Below are positions 8,727 to 16,550 of a DNA stretch of 64,000 nucleotides, in pieces. Below the pieces are notes generated by a model. It made no database searches, was not told the DNA's origin, and worked only from the letters and a program-made list of their open reading frames with translations. The translations under genes and the position numbers were made by a program. The DNA is taken from NCBI GenBank assembly GCA_934454145.1, contig CAKSFT010000006.1:1-64000 (forward strand), given 5' to 3'. Within the stretch, counting starts at the first letter, position 1; each line of letters starts with the position of its first letter. Source of the stretch: an uncultured Clostridia bacterium. GTDB lineage: Bacteria; Bacillota; Clostridia; UBA1381.

Positions 8727-9125
8727 TTACCAAACAAACGCCAAAACTTCGCCGCCAATGTTCTGCTTTCTTGCTTCCTTATCGGTCATGACGCCTTTTG
8801 ACGTTGAGATAATCGCAATACCCAAGCCCTTCAAAACTCTCGGGAGTTCTTCGGCGCCTGCATAAATTCTCAAGCCCGGCTTTGAAACTCTCTTCAAGCC
8901 GCTGATAACCTTTTCTTTGTTGTTACCGTATTTGAGAGTTACTCTTATAACACCCTGTTTGCCGTCCTCGATAATCTGATAGCCTTTTATATATCCCTCA
9001 TTGTTCAGGATTTCAGCAATAGATTTCTTCATGTTTGACGCAGGGATATCAACTGTTTCGTGCTTTGCAGAGTTTGCATTTCTTATACGTGTAAGCATGT
9101 CTGCGATTGGATCAGTTATTTGCAT
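8727..9125 (-). CDS. rpsH: 30S ribosomal protein S8
   Basis: S8 binds helix 21 of 16S rRNA and is needed for assembly of the central domain; in enterobacteria it also represses the spc operon. The 132 residues include the N-terminal ITDPIADMLTRIRNAN block and the C-terminal GIAIISTSKGVMTDKEARKQ block. The start at 9125 has an AAGGAGG box. Whether S8 feedback operates here cannot be seen from the sequence. Confidence 0.97.
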   Translation of the reverse strand: MQITDPIADMLTRIRNANSAKHETVDIPASNMKKSIAEILNNEGYIKGYQIIEDGKQGVIRVTLKYGNNKEKVISGLKRVSKPGLRIYAGAEELPRVLKGLGIAIISTSKGVMTDKEARKQNIGGEVLAFVW

Positions 9126-9169
9126 TAAATTTACCTCCTTCCAAATTCTTAAAAGAATCTGAATATATA

Positions 9170-9355
9170 TTACCAGCTAGCCTTTCTAACTCCCGGGATT
9201 TGACCCTTGTATGCCAATTCTCTGAAACAAATACGGCAAATACCGAATTTCCTTAAGTAAGCATGTGGTCTTCCGCAAATTTTACATCTTGTGTAGCTTT
9301 GAGTGGAGTGCTTAGGCTTTCTTTGTTGTTTTATAACCATAGATTTTTTTGCCAT
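9170..9355 (-). CDS. rpsN: 30S ribosomal protein S14, zinc type
   Basis: The 61-residue protein is the short, zinc-binding form of S14 (type Z). The ligands are two C-x2-C pairs, CKIC and CRIC, separated by GRPHAYLRKFGI. The C-terminal RELAYKGQIPGVRKASW tail is diagnostic. S14 is in the head of the small subunit. It lies between rplE and rpsH, where Firmicutes keep the C+ copy; any zinc-independent paralogue would have to be elsewhere. Confidence 0.97.
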   Translation of the reverse strand: MAKKSMVIKQQRKPKHSTQSYTRCKICGRPHAYLRKFGICRICFRELAYKGQIPGVRKASW

Positions 9356-9375
9356 TGTTTTTCCTCCTTAACCTA

Positions 9376-9918
9376 TTAACCACGGATAAACGGAGCGCCC
9401 ATAAGGCTTAAAAGCTCACGAGCCTCTTCATCTGTATTTGCAGTCGTAACAATAATAATGTCCATACCTCTGATTTTATCGATTTTATCGTAATCTATTT
9501 CAGGGAATATCAGCTGTTCTTTGATACCCAGCGAATAATTTCCTCTTCCGTCAAAAGAGTTGGCGCTGATTCCTCTGAAGTCACGTACACGCGGCAAAGC
9601 CACATTAAAGAGTCTGTCCAAAAATTCGTACATTTTGTCTGCTCTCAGTGTTACCTTGCAGCCAATGTTCATTCCTTCTCTGAGTTTAAAGTTAGCCACC
9701 GACTTTCTTGCCTTTGTCACTATAGGTCTTTGTCCTGTTATCAATGCCAGGTCGTTGCAAGCCGCTTCGATAACCTTCGGGTTGTCCTTTGCGTCGCCCA
9801 TACCGATATTTATAACGATTTTTTCAATCTTTGGAATCTGCATCGAGCTTTTATAACCGAACTTTGTCATAAGAGCAGGGGCAACTTCCTTCACATATTT
9901 ATCTTTCATTCTTGCCAT
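9376..9918 (-). CDS. rplE: 50S ribosomal protein L5
   Basis: L5 contacts 5S rRNA and the P-site tRNA and forms a bridge to S13. The 180 residues contain MQIPKIEKIVINIGMGDA, the TGQRPIVTKARKSVANFKLR segment, LPRVRDFRGIS and the C-terminal MDIIIVTTANTDEEARELL. The length is standard. It lies 27 bp after rplX with an AGGAGGT site in the gap. Confidence 0.97.
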   Translation of the reverse strand: MARMKDKYVKEVAPALMTKFGYKSSMQIPKIEKIVINIGMGDAKDNPKVIEAACNDLALITGQRPIVTKARKSVANFKLREGMNIGCKVTLRADKMYEFLDRLFNVALPRVRDFRGISANSFDGRGNYSLGIKEQLIFPEIDYDKIDKIRGMDIIIVTTANTDEEARELLSLMGAPFIRG

Positions 9919-9945
9919 CGTGATTTACTTACCTCCTCTCGATTA

Positions 9946-10269
9946 TTAGTCGTTGAATACTTCCTGACACTTTTTGCAGTATCTTACCTTAGAACCGTCT
10001 TCAAGAATTTTTACACCGGTTCTTGCAGGCTTGCCGCACTTTGAGCATACTCTCAATACGTTCGATGCGTCTATTGCAGCTTCAACGTGAATGATTCCGC
10101 TTTCCTGTCCCTGTGCTTTTGCCTTCTGGTGTTTTTTCACCATTGCCACACCTTCAACCACAACTTTGCCTGTTTCAGGAATCGCGGTTATGATTTTTCC
10201 TTCTTTACCTTTATCTTTACCTGAGATTACCTGCACGGTATCTCCTCTTTTTACATGCATTTTCTTCAT
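9946..10269 (-). CDS. rplX: 50S ribosomal protein L24
   Basis: L24 is an assembly initiator that surrounds the tunnel exit. The N-terminal KOW motif is clear (VKRGDTVQVISGKDKGKEG). The C-terminal half contains two C-x2-C pairs (CSKC and CKKC) that probably bind zinc, a form common in Clostridia. The 107 residues are slightly longer than the 103 of many homologues. The ATG at 10269 is 10 nt after an AAGGAGG box; I prefer it over the ATG three codons later. Confidence 0.96.
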   Translation of the reverse strand: MKKMHVKRGDTVQVISGKDKGKEGKIITAIPETGKVVVEGVAMVKKHQKAKAQGQESGIIHVEAAIDASNVLRVCSKCGKPARTGVKILEDGSKVRYCKKCQEVFND

Positions 10270-10284
10270 TGTTTCGGAACCTCC

Positions 10285-10653
10285 TTAAATAACTTCGGGA
10301 GCCAATGACAAAATCTTCATGTACTCTTTATCTCTGAGCTCTCTTGCTACAGGCCCAAATATACGTGTACCTCTCGGATTTTTGTCATCTCTTACGATAA
10401 CTGCTGCATTTTCGTCAAATCTTATATATGAACCGTCAGCACGTCTTGACTCTTTAACAGTTCTTACCACAACAGCTTTTACTACATCACCCTTTTTAAC
10501 AACTCCGCCCGGTGTTGCCTTTTTAACAGAACAGATGATTTCGTCACCAACTGCCGCATATCTTTTTTTGGAGCCGCCCATTACACGAATACACATTACT
10601 TCTTTTGCGCCTGTATTGTCAGCGACCTTTAAGCGTGTTTGTTGCTGTATCAT
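10285..10653 (-). CDS. rplN: 50S ribosomal protein L14
   Basis: L14 lies at the subunit interface and forms bridges with 16S rRNA. The 122 residues match the family along the full length: MIQQQTRLKVADNTGAKEV, VGDEIICSVKKATPGGVVKKG, the FDENAAVIVRDDKNPRGTRI signature and the C-terminal FMKILSLAPEV-like end. The gene is 25 bp after rpsQ. Confidence 0.97.
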   Translation of the reverse strand: MIQQQTRLKVADNTGAKEVMCIRVMGGSKKRYAAVGDEIICSVKKATPGGVVKKGDVVKAVVVRTVKESRRADGSYIRFDENAAVIVRDDKNPRGTRIFGPVARELRDKEYMKILSLAPEVI

Positions 10654-10678
10654 GCTTTTTTCTCCTTTCCGGCTAAAA

Positions 10679-10936
10679 TTACTGTGCCTTCTCTACAATT
10701 TCCACCAATCTCCATCTCTTATCCTTAGACAGAGGTCTTGTTTCCATTACCTTTACCTTATCACCCTTTGCGCAGATGTTTTCTTCGTCGTGCGCTTTCA
10801 GCTTATAAGTCTTTTTTACAACCTTGCCGTAAAGCGGGTGCTTAACGCTGTATTCGATAGCAACAACGATAGTTTTGTCCATCTTGTCGCTTATAACCTT
10901 ACCGATTTTAACCTTTCGGCTGTTTCTTTCTTCCAC
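10679..10936 (-). CDS. rpsQ: 30S ribosomal protein S17
   Basis: S17 is an OB-fold protein that binds the 5' domain of 16S rRNA early in assembly. The 85 residues include VISDKMDKTIVVAIEYSVKH, the HPLYGKVVKKTYKLKAHDEE block and GDKVKVMETRPLSKDKRWRL. It follows rpmC after a 67-bp gap and has an AGGAGG box before the ATG at 10936. Confidence 0.97.
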   Translation of the reverse strand: MEERNSRKVKIGKVISDKMDKTIVVAIEYSVKHPLYGKVVKKTYKLKAHDEENICAKGDKVKVMETRPLSKDKRWRLVEIVEKAQ

Positions 10937-11003
10937 GTCAGTGTCCTCCTTTCATACAATCTAAAATTGTATAACATCAAAAACTCCTTGAAAAATCCGG
11001 TAA

Positions 11004-11207
11004 TCAGATTGCAGAACCTTCCAATTCTCTTTCATGAATGATGGTTTTAATACGAGCGACAGTTTTCTTGACCTCACCAATCTTCTGTGGATTTTCCAAC
11101 TGGTTTATAGCGTTTTGAAATCTCAATTGGAACAATTCCTGCTTGCAGGAAGCAAGCTTCTCTGTCAATTCTTCAGTTGACATTTCTCTGAGCTCATTTA
11201 TTTTCAT
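11004..11207 (-). CDS. rpmC: 50S ribosomal protein L29
   Basis: L29 is a two-helix protein next to the tunnel exit, where it helps form the docking site for trigger factor and SRP with L23. The start MKINELREMSTEEL at 11207 matches the family. An upstream in-frame start at 11231 would lie inside rplP and is less likely. The frame gives 67 residues with the conserved ELFQLRFQ and IARIKTI-like VARIKTII segments. It begins one base after the rplP stop, so translation is probably coupled. Confidence 0.95.
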   Translation of the reverse strand: MKINELREMSTEELTEKLASCKQELFQLRFQNAINQLENPQKIGEVKKTVARIKTIIHERELEGSAI

Positions 11208-11208
11208 C

Positions 11209-11631
11209 TTATTCACCATCCTCTGCTTCACGTTTTACAAATTTGCACTTAACCGGCAGTTTGTGCATAGCAAGACGGAGTGCTTCGCGTGCCACATCTT
11301 CGCTTACACCGCCGATTTCGAACATAACTCTGCCCGGCTTTACAACAGCTACCCAGTATTCGGGGCTACCTTTACCTGAACCCATTCGTGTTTCAGCCGG
11401 CTTTTGTGTTATCGGCTTGTCAGGGAATATCTTAATCCAAACCTGACCGCCTCTTTTTGTATATCTTGTCATAGCAATACGGGCTGCTTCAATCTGTCTT
11501 GAAGTAATCCAGCTCGGCTCCAATGCCTGCAAGCCGTATTCACCGTTAGAAACCACGTTGCCGCGTGTTGCCTTACCCTTCATTCTTCCGCGCATTACTT
11601 TTCTGTATTTTACTCTCTTAGGTAACAACAT
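11209..11631 (-). CDS. rplP: 50S ribosomal protein L16
   Basis: L16 organises the A-site region of the large subunit. The 140 residues start MLLPKRVKYRKVMRGRMKG and contain FGEYGLQALEP-like NGEYGLQALEPSWITSRQIE, the KPAETRMGSGKG signature and the C-terminal LRLAMHKLPVKCKF. It lies 2 bp after rpsC and 1 bp before rpmC, in the order rpsC-rplP-rpmC. Confidence 0.97.
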   Translation of the reverse strand: MLLPKRVKYRKVMRGRMKGKATRGNVVSNGEYGLQALEPSWITSRQIEAARIAMTRYTKRGGQVWIKIFPDKPITQKPAETRMGSGKGSPEYWVAVVKPGRVMFEIGGVSEDVAREALRLAMHKLPVKCKFVKREAEDGE

Positions 11632-11633
11632 GA

Positions 11634-12305
11634 TTATCTTCCTCCCTTCGGCCTATTGCTCTGAGCCTTTTTGTTATCGTGGAGAACTTCACCCTTATAA
11701 ATCCATACTTTGATACCCAGGATACCGTATGTGGTCATTGCTTCAGCAAAACCATAGTCGATGTCCGCTCTCAAGGTCTGCAGCGGGATTGTCCCCTCGT
11801 GATACTGCTCTGTTCTTGCGATTTCGGCGCCGCCAACACGTCCCGAAACACTTGTCTTGATACCCTTTATGCCAAGGCGCATTGCTCTTCCCATAACCTG
11901 CTTCATTGCACGTCTGAAAGAAATTCTTCTTTCAAGCTGAGCAGCTATGTTTTCAGCAACCAACTGCGCGTTTGTGTCAGGCTGCTTGACTTCCATGATG
12001 TTTATATTAACACTCTTCTTGGTCATCTTTTCAACCTGAACCTTAAGCTTGTCTATCTCTGCGCCGCCGCGTCCGATGATTATTCCGGGTTTTGCGGCAT
12101 GGATTGTTATGAACACTTTGTTCTGCTTTCTTTCGATAACGATTTTTGCAACCCCTGCGTCATAGCAAGCCTTCTTGACAAACTTTCTTATATTGTAATC
12201 TTCAACCAACTGGTCTCCGAAATCCTTTTTACCTGCAACCCATTTAGAATCCCAGTCTTTTATGACTCCGACTCTGAGGCCGTGAGGATTAACTTTTTGT
12301 CCCAT
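11634..12305 (-). CDS. rpsC: 30S ribosomal protein S3
   Basis: S3 sits at the mRNA entry with S4 and S5. The 223 residues have the N-terminal MGQKVNPHGLRVGVIKDWDS, a type II KH domain with the GIIIGRGGAEIDKL loop (about residues 75-90), and the C-terminal domain with GIKTSVSGRVGGAEIARTE. The length is standard. It follows rplV after 21 bp with an AGGAGGT ribosome binding site. Confidence 0.97.
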   Translation of the reverse strand: MGQKVNPHGLRVGVIKDWDSKWVAGKKDFGDQLVEDYNIRKFVKKACYDAGVAKIVIERKQNKVFITIHAAKPGIIIGRGGAEIDKLKVQVEKMTKKSVNINIMEVKQPDTNAQLVAENIAAQLERRISFRRAMKQVMGRAMRLGIKGIKTSVSGRVGGAEIARTEQYHEGTIPLQTLRADIDYGFAEAMTTYGILGIKVWIYKGEVLHDNKKAQSNRPKGGR

Positions 12306-12326
12306 TAGGAATACCTCCTTCTTTGA

Positions 12327-12662
12327 TTATTCTTCTTCTTTCAACACCAAAGTGATGTGACTTGTTCTCTTCAATATTCTGAATGCTCTTCCCTGTGCTC
12401 TCGGTCTTACTCTCTTGAGTGTAGGACCCTGTGTGGCAAAACATTCCGATACATATAATTTATTAACATCCATATTGTGGTTGTTTGCAGCGTTTGCAAT
12501 GGCAGAAGCCAAAAGCTTTTCCAGATATTCGCTTGCTGATTTCGGTGTATTTTTCAATATACCCATCGCAACCCCGGCAGGCTTGTTTCTGATCAAATCC
12601 AAAACAATCTTAACCTTTCTCGGTGAAATACGGGCATACTTTAAAACTGCACGTGCTTCCAT
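12327..12662 (-). CDS. rplV: 50S ribosomal protein L22
   Basis: L22 has a globular body at the tunnel exit and a beta hairpin that narrows the exit tunnel, the site where macrolide-resistance changes can occur. The 111 residues include YARISPRKVKIVLDLIRNK, the NAANNHNMDVNKLYVSE segment and the hairpin GPTLKRVRPRAQGRAFRI. It lies between rpsS and rpsC in canonical order. Confidence 0.97.
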   Translation of the reverse strand: MEARAVLKYARISPRKVKIVLDLIRNKPAGVAMGILKNTPKSASEYLEKLLASAIANAANNHNMDVNKLYVSECFATQGPTLKRVRPRAQGRAFRILKRTSHITLVLKEEE

Positions 12663-12696
12663 TTATGGATTCCTCCTTTCAATATACGTCTAAATA

Positions 12697-12969
12697 TTAT
12701 TTAGAAGTTTTTGCTCCTGCATGACCCTTAAATGTTCTTGTGGGAGCAAACTCACCCAATCTGTGTCCGACCATATCTTCACTGATAAATACAGGAACAT
12801 GCTTTCTGCCGTCGTGGACAGCAATAGTATGACCTACCATTTCAGGAAATATTGTAGACGCTCTTGACCAGGTTTTCACTACCTTTTTCTCATTTGCAGC
12901 GTTCATTGCGTCAATTCTCTTCATCAAACGCTCTTCAACGAAAGGTCCCTTCTTAAGTGATCTACCCAT
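12697..12969 (-). CDS. rpsS: 30S ribosomal protein S19
   Basis: S19 forms a complex with S13 in the small-subunit head. The 90 residues start MGRSLKKGPFVEERLMKRID and contain the signature VGHTIAVHDGRKHVPVFI and LGEFAPTRTFKGHAGAK. It is 35 bp downstream of rplB and has an AAGGAGG box. Confidence 0.97.
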   Translation of the reverse strand: MGRSLKKGPFVEERLMKRIDAMNAANEKKVVKTWSRASTIFPEMVGHTIAVHDGRKHVPVFISEDMVGHRLGEFAPTRTFKGHAGAKTSK

Positions 12970-13004
12970 TCTTGTATTTCCTCCTTTCGGAAACTTAACA
13001 GTTA

Positions 13005-13838
13005 TTATTTATCATTTCTTCTCTTAACAATGAACTTGTCGGTTCTGTTCTTATGCTTTCTTGTCTTAAGGCCAAGCGCCGGTTTACCCCAAGGAGTAAC
13101 AGGTGCGGGACGTCCGATAGGTGATTTACCTTCACCACCGCCGTGGGGGTGGTCGTTCGGGTTCATGACAACACCGCGGACTGTCGGTCTCCAGCCCATG
13201 TGACGTTTTCTTCCGGCCTTACCGATAGAAATGTTTTCATGCTGCTGATTTCCGATCATTCCCACTGTAGCCTTACATTCCAGACGTACCATTCTCACTT
13301 CGCCCGAAGGGAGTCTTACCTGCGCATATGCGCCTTCCTTCGCCATGAGCTGTGCATATCCGCCCGCTGTACGGACAAACTGTCCGCCCTTGCCCGGATA
13401 AAGCTCAATGTTGTGAATAAGTGTACCAACCGGAATATCTCTCAAAAACAAAGCGTTTCCCGGCTTGATATCTGCGCCCTCGCCCGAAACCACAACGTCG
13501 CCGTCTGTGAGTCCCTGAGGAGCAATGATATATGCCTTTGTTCCGTCTTCATACTGAATAAGTGCAATATTTGCGGTTCTGTTCGGGTCGTATTCGATTC
13601 CGATAACAGTAGCCGGCATACCGTCCTTATTTCTCTTAAAATCAATAATTCTGTATTTTCTTCTGTTACCGCCGCCTCTGTGACGAACAGTAATTCTTCC
13701 ATACGAATTTCTGCCTGCATTTTTCTTTAACGATTCTATAAGTGAACGCTCCGGAGTAGTCTTTGTGATTTCAGCGAAATCCGAAACTGTCATGAATCTT
13801 CTTGCAGGAGAGGTAGGCTTATACTTCTTTATAGCCAT
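13005..13838 (-). CDS. rplB: 50S ribosomal protein L2
   Basis: L2 is a highly conserved 23S rRNA-binding protein required for subunit association and the peptidyl transferase centre. The start MAIKKYKPTSPARRFMTVSD at 13838 aligns with the family and sits 10 nt after GGAG; the open frame continues 8 codons upstream without a better site. The 277 residues include HRGGGNRRKYRIIDFKR and the C-terminal signature with NPNDHPHGGGEGKSPIGR. Confidence 0.96.
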   Translation of the reverse strand: MAIKKYKPTSPARRFMTVSDFAEITKTTPERSLIESLKKNAGRNSYGRITVRHRGGGNRRKYRIIDFKRNKDGMPATVIGIEYDPNRTANIALIQYEDGTKAYIIAPQGLTDGDVVVSGEGADIKPGNALFLRDIPVGTLIHNIELYPGKGGQFVRTAGGYAQLMAKEGAYAQVRLPSGEVRMVRLECKATVGMIGNQQHENISIGKAGRKRHMGWRPTVRGVVMNPNDHPHGGGEGKSPIGRPAPVTPWGKPALGLKTRKHKNRTDKFIVKRRNDK

Positions 13839-13870
13839 TTTCATTTCACTCCTTATCCTCAAAAAAATAA

Positions 13871-14176
13871 TTACATTTCAAAGAACTCGATTGTCTTGCT
13901 GCCCTTTGCCAAAGTAACGATGGCTTTCTTCCACGAAGCGCGTCTGCCTTCGTATCTGCCCATTCTCTTTACTTTGCCCTCAACACGCATGGTGTTTACT
14001 GCGGCAACCTTAACTCCGAAAACTTCTTCAACCGCTTTTTTAATTTCAATTTTGTTTGCGGTAACAGGTACTTCAAATGTATACTTTTTGATTTCATTAC
14101 CTTCTCTGTCAAAAACAGCTTCCATGCTGCGTTCAGAGATGATGGGACGCCTGATAATATCATGAGCGTATTTCAT
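13871..14176 (-). CDS. rplW: 50S ribosomal protein L23
   Basis: L23 lies at the tunnel exit and is a docking site for trigger factor and SRP. The 101 residues contain HDIIRRPIISERSMEAV, the EIKKAVEEVFGVKVAAVNT segment and KRMGRYEGRRASWKKAIVTL. Its ATG shares a base with the stop codon of rplD, so the two are probably translationally coupled. Confidence 0.97.
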   Translation of the reverse strand: MKYAHDIIRRPIISERSMEAVFDREGNEIKKYTFEVPVTANKIEIKKAVEEVFGVKVAAVNTMRVEGKVKRMGRYEGRRASWKKAIVTLAKGSKTIEFFEM

Positions 14177-14799
14177 TATGCAAGCACCTCCTCAATTTTA
14201 GCAATTGCATCTTTAGCTATAATAAATTTGTCATGCTTCAAAACTTCATATGTGTTCAAAACATCAACATATGTCGGTGTAACACCCTTTATGTTTCTTG
14301 CAGACTTATAGAACTTTTCATCACATTCTGCAGTGACAATCAATGCCTTTGTGTTGATTTCCAGTCCCTTTAACAAAGCAGCAATCTTTGCAGTCTTGAT
14401 TTCTTCAACCTTCAAATCCTCCACAACAAAGATTTCATATGCCGCATATTTTGCAGACAAAGCAGATTTTAAAGCAATCTTCTTCATCTTCTTGTTGATT
14501 CTGTATCTGTAATCGCGTGGCTTAGGACCCAATGCAACACCACCGCCTGTCCATTGCGGAGCACGGATACTTCCCTGTCTTGCACGGCCTGTTCCCTTCT
14601 GTCTCCAAGGCTTAATTCCGCCGCCGCGTACCTCTGTACGGGTCTTTGTGCTTTGTGTGCCCTGTCTTTGATTTGCAAGATAGTTTACAACTACCTGGTG
14701 CAAAACCGCTTTATTCACTTCAGCCGCAAATACAGCGTCGCTAACTTCCATGTCGCCGATTTTAGCGCCTTCCATGTTATATACAGCAACTTTAGACAT
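14176..14799 (-). CDS. rplD: 50S ribosomal protein L4
   Basis: L4 binds 23S rRNA domain I and extends a loop into the exit tunnel; in enterobacteria it also represses the S10 operon through the leader. The 207 residues have the tunnel loop with GGIKPWRQKGTGRARQGS and the globular domain with LVVEDL-like IFVVEDLKVEEIKT. Because the cluster here has a long leader (15877-16214), L4 feedback is conceivable, but the leader does not obviously resemble the enterobacterial one. Confidence 0.97.
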   Translation of the reverse strand: MSKVAVYNMEGAKIGDMEVSDAVFAAEVNKAVLHQVVVNYLANQRQGTQSTKTRTEVRGGGIKPWRQKGTGRARQGSIRAPQWTGGGVALGPKPRDYRYRINKKMKKIALKSALSAKYAAYEIFVVEDLKVEEIKTAKIAALLKGLEINTKALIVTAECDEKFYKSARNIKGVTPTYVDVLNTYEVLKHDKFIIAKDAIAKIEEVLA

Positions 14800-14825
14800 A
14801 GTTATTCCTCCTTTCCTAAACCCTA

Positions 14826-15455
14826 TTACGCTTTAACGCTGTTTCTTATTGTAACAAGTCCGCCTTTGTTGCCCGGAACCGCACCCCTCAAAAGAATGAG
14901 ATTGTTTTCCGTGTCAACCTTAACAACTTCCAAATTCTGAACCGTTACTCTTACAACACCCATGTGTCCCGGAAGCTTCTTGCCCTTCATAACTCTTCCC
15001 GGGTTTGAGCAAGCCCCCATAGAACCTGAGCCTCTATGATAACCCGAACCGTGAGCCATAGGACCTCTGTGCAAGCCCCATCTCTTCATAGGTCCGGCAA
15101 AACCCTTACCTTTGCTGATGCCTGTTACATCAATCTTTTCTCCGGCTTCAAATATATCGGCCTTGATTTCATCTCCGACATTCAAAGCAGAGCAGTCTTC
15201 GAGTCTGAATTCTCTGAGATACTTTTTGTTTGCCACATCTGCTTTTGCAAAGTGACCCTTCATCGGCTTGTTAAGATTCTTTTCCTTAACTTCCCCGAAA
15301 CCAACCTGAACAGCTTCATATCCGTCCGTTTCGGCTGTCTTTTTCTGAACTACTGTACAAGGCCCCGCGAGAACTACGGTAACGGGAATCAATTCGCCGT
15401 TTTCGCCGAAAATCTGCGTCATACCGACCTTAGTGCCCAAAATCGCTTTCTTCAT
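14826..15455 (-). CDS. rplC: 50S ribosomal protein L3
   Basis: L3 binds near the 3' end of 23S rRNA and reaches the peptidyl transferase centre. The ATG at 15455 (MKKAILGTKVGMTQIF) is preceded at 9 nt by AAAGGA; the frame upstream of it only offers a TTG. The 209 residues include VTGISKGKGFAGPMKRWGL and the HGSGYHRGSGSMGACSNPGR loop that is diagnostic. It lies 106 bp after rpsJ, the widest gap in this part of the cluster. Confidence 0.96.
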   Translation of the reverse strand: MKKAILGTKVGMTQIFGENGELIPVTVVLAGPCTVVQKKTAETDGYEAVQVGFGEVKEKNLNKPMKGHFAKADVANKKYLREFRLEDCSALNVGDEIKADIFEAGEKIDVTGISKGKGFAGPMKRWGLHRGPMAHGSGYHRGSGSMGACSNPGRVMKGKKLPGHMGVVRVTVQNLEVVKVDTENNLILLRGAVPGNKGGLVTIRNSVKA

Positions 15456-15484
15456 GTTTTTCAATCCTTTCTAAACAGTTATTG

Positions 15485-15513
15485 GTTCTCCGAAAAAAAG
15501 CCAACCGGAGAAC
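15485..15513 (-). other. Hairpin in the rpsJ-rplC gap
   Basis: Between rpsJ and rplC an 8-bp perfect stem (GTTCTCCG at 15485-15492 with CGGAGAAC at 15506-15513) encloses a 13-nt loop. There is no T-tract on the coding strand, so it is not a terminator; it may stabilise or process the mRNA, or act as a regulatory site for the rplC ribosome binding site about 20 nt away. Confidence 0.4.
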
Positions 15514-15561
15514 TTGACCTGCATCATAACGCTTTCGCGCTACTGCAAAAATTTTTAAGAC

Positions 15562-15876
15562 TTACTTTTGGATTACGTCTATCGACACGCCTGCCGGTAA
15601 GTCTATCTTGACCAGTGATTCCATGGTTTTTGCACCCGGAACAACTATGTCAATCAGTCTTTTGTGAGTTCTTCTTTCAAATTGCTCACGAGAATCCTTA
15701 TACTTATGAACCGCTCTCAAAATTGTGATAACTTCCTTGTCTGTCGGTAACGGAATAGGACCCGAAACCTTGGCGCCGGTCTTTTTCGCAATCTCGACAA
15801 TTCTTTCTGCCGACTGGTCCAAAACCGCGTGGTCATAAGCCTTAAGCTTGATTCTGATTTTTTGCTTTGCTGCCAT
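15562..15876 (-). CDS. rpsJ: 30S ribosomal protein S10
   Basis: S10 is a small-subunit head protein and, as NusE, a partner in antitermination. The 104 residues show KIRIKLKAYDHAVLDQSAE, the PIPLPTDKEVITILRAVHKYKDSREQFE block with the exposed loop, and RTHKRLIDIVVPGAKTM. It is the first gene of the cluster, preceded by AGGAGGG and a long leader. No tuf, fusA, rpsG or rpsL lies upstream, so the str operon is elsewhere in this genome. Confidence 0.97.
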   Translation of the reverse strand: MAAKQKIRIKLKAYDHAVLDQSAERIVEIAKKTGAKVSGPIPLPTDKEVITILRAVHKYKDSREQFERRTHKRLIDIVVPGAKTMESLVKIDLPAGVSIDVIQK

Positions 15877-16214
15877 ACTTTTCCCTCCTATTAAAAGTTT
15901 TTTCGAGCATCCTCGAAATCATTAAATTTTTCCGGACACTCTCCATTGTGTTTCCTGCACGACAGCTCGGTTTTTGTGATACACACCTCCGGGTGTTTCC
16001 TCATCACCCGAAATAAAAACCCGAATTGCTTATTTTAAAAGCATTCCGGGTAGTCCAAATCGCTTGCAAGACATAACTGTAGCATGTAAAAAATGCACAG
16101 AATTCCCATAAGCGTGACCTGCCGCCCGGTTTCATGAATCGGACATTCTCCACGGAAAAACCGGGCTCACACGGCCCGCAACCTCCCGCTTCATCGTTTG
16201 TCAAGTGTCACAAC
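15877..16214 (-). promoter_or_regulatory. Long structured leader of the S10 operon
   Basis: If transcription starts about 7 nt after the -10 box at 16221-16226, rpsJ has a leader of roughly 340 nt with no convincing reading frame. On the minus strand it holds a 9-bp stem (16158-16166 with 16124-16132) that competes with a 5-bp stem (16174-16178 with 16162-16166), then a terminator-like hairpin (16011-16050), a stem at 16005-16010 with 15990-15995, and a TTTCGAG/CTCGAAA hairpin just before the ribosome binding site. Mutually exclusive stems plus a terminator suggest attenuation. The ligand cannot be read from the sequence. Confidence 0.55.
16011..16050 (-). terminator. Terminator-like hairpin inside the S10 leader
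   Basis: On the minus strand a 12-bp stem with one mismatch and one wobble (CCCGGAATGCTT with AAGCAATTCGGG, 7-nt loop) is followed by TTTTTATTT. It lies downstream of the S10 promoter, about 165 nt into the leader. It could be an attenuator. It could alternatively terminate read-through from the upstream DUF2975-regulator genes. Confidence 0.6.
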
Positions 16215-16220
16215 ACTACT

Positions 16221-16249
16221 ATTATACACGATAATTCATTATTTGGCAA
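16221..16249 (-). promoter_or_regulatory. Promoter of the S10-spc-alpha cluster
   Basis: On the minus strand TTGCCA (16244-16249) and a consensus TATAAT (16221-16226) are separated by 17 nt. This is the only strong vegetative promoter found between the upstream regulator gene and rpsJ. Confidence 0.7.
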
Positions 16250-16334
16250 GTTTTTTCTAAAAAAATGCACCAAAATTTTTCTACGAATTTTCACGAAATT
16301 ATATGCGTATTTTTGTACATATTTACATAATGTG

Positions 16335-16541
16335 TTATTCGGGTCTGTATTCCAGGATATCCGCCGGCTGACAATCCAAAATGCGGCAGATTTCCTCAAG
16401 CGTGGAAAAACGAATCGCGCGTGCCTTGTTGTTCTTAAGTACAGAAAGGTTTGCCGGCGTTATATTCATCTTTTCCGCAAGCTCCATAAGCCCGATTTTG
16501 CGTTTTGCCATCATGACGTCAAGATTTACAACAATAGCCAT
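16335..16541 (-). CDS. YozG-like XRE-family regulator
   Basis: The 68-residue protein is a single Cro/CI-type helix-turn-helix (KIGLMELAEKMNITPANLSVLKNNKARA followed by LEEICRILDCQPADILEY). This small subfamily is typically encoded next to a DUF2975 membrane protein, and here the partner ends 9 bp upstream. It presumably binds DNA and may control the pair. Its target is unknown. Confidence 0.85.
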   Translation of the reverse strand: MAIVVNLDVMMAKRKIGLMELAEKMNITPANLSVLKNNKARAIRFSTLEEICRILDCQPADILEYRPE

Positions 16542-16550
16542 ATCCCCACC

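Noticed and set aside
16004..16204. 66-codon minus-strand frame in the S10 leader as a leader peptide
   Set aside because: It starts with TTG without a ribosome binding site, overlaps the stable hairpins and has no recognisable family.
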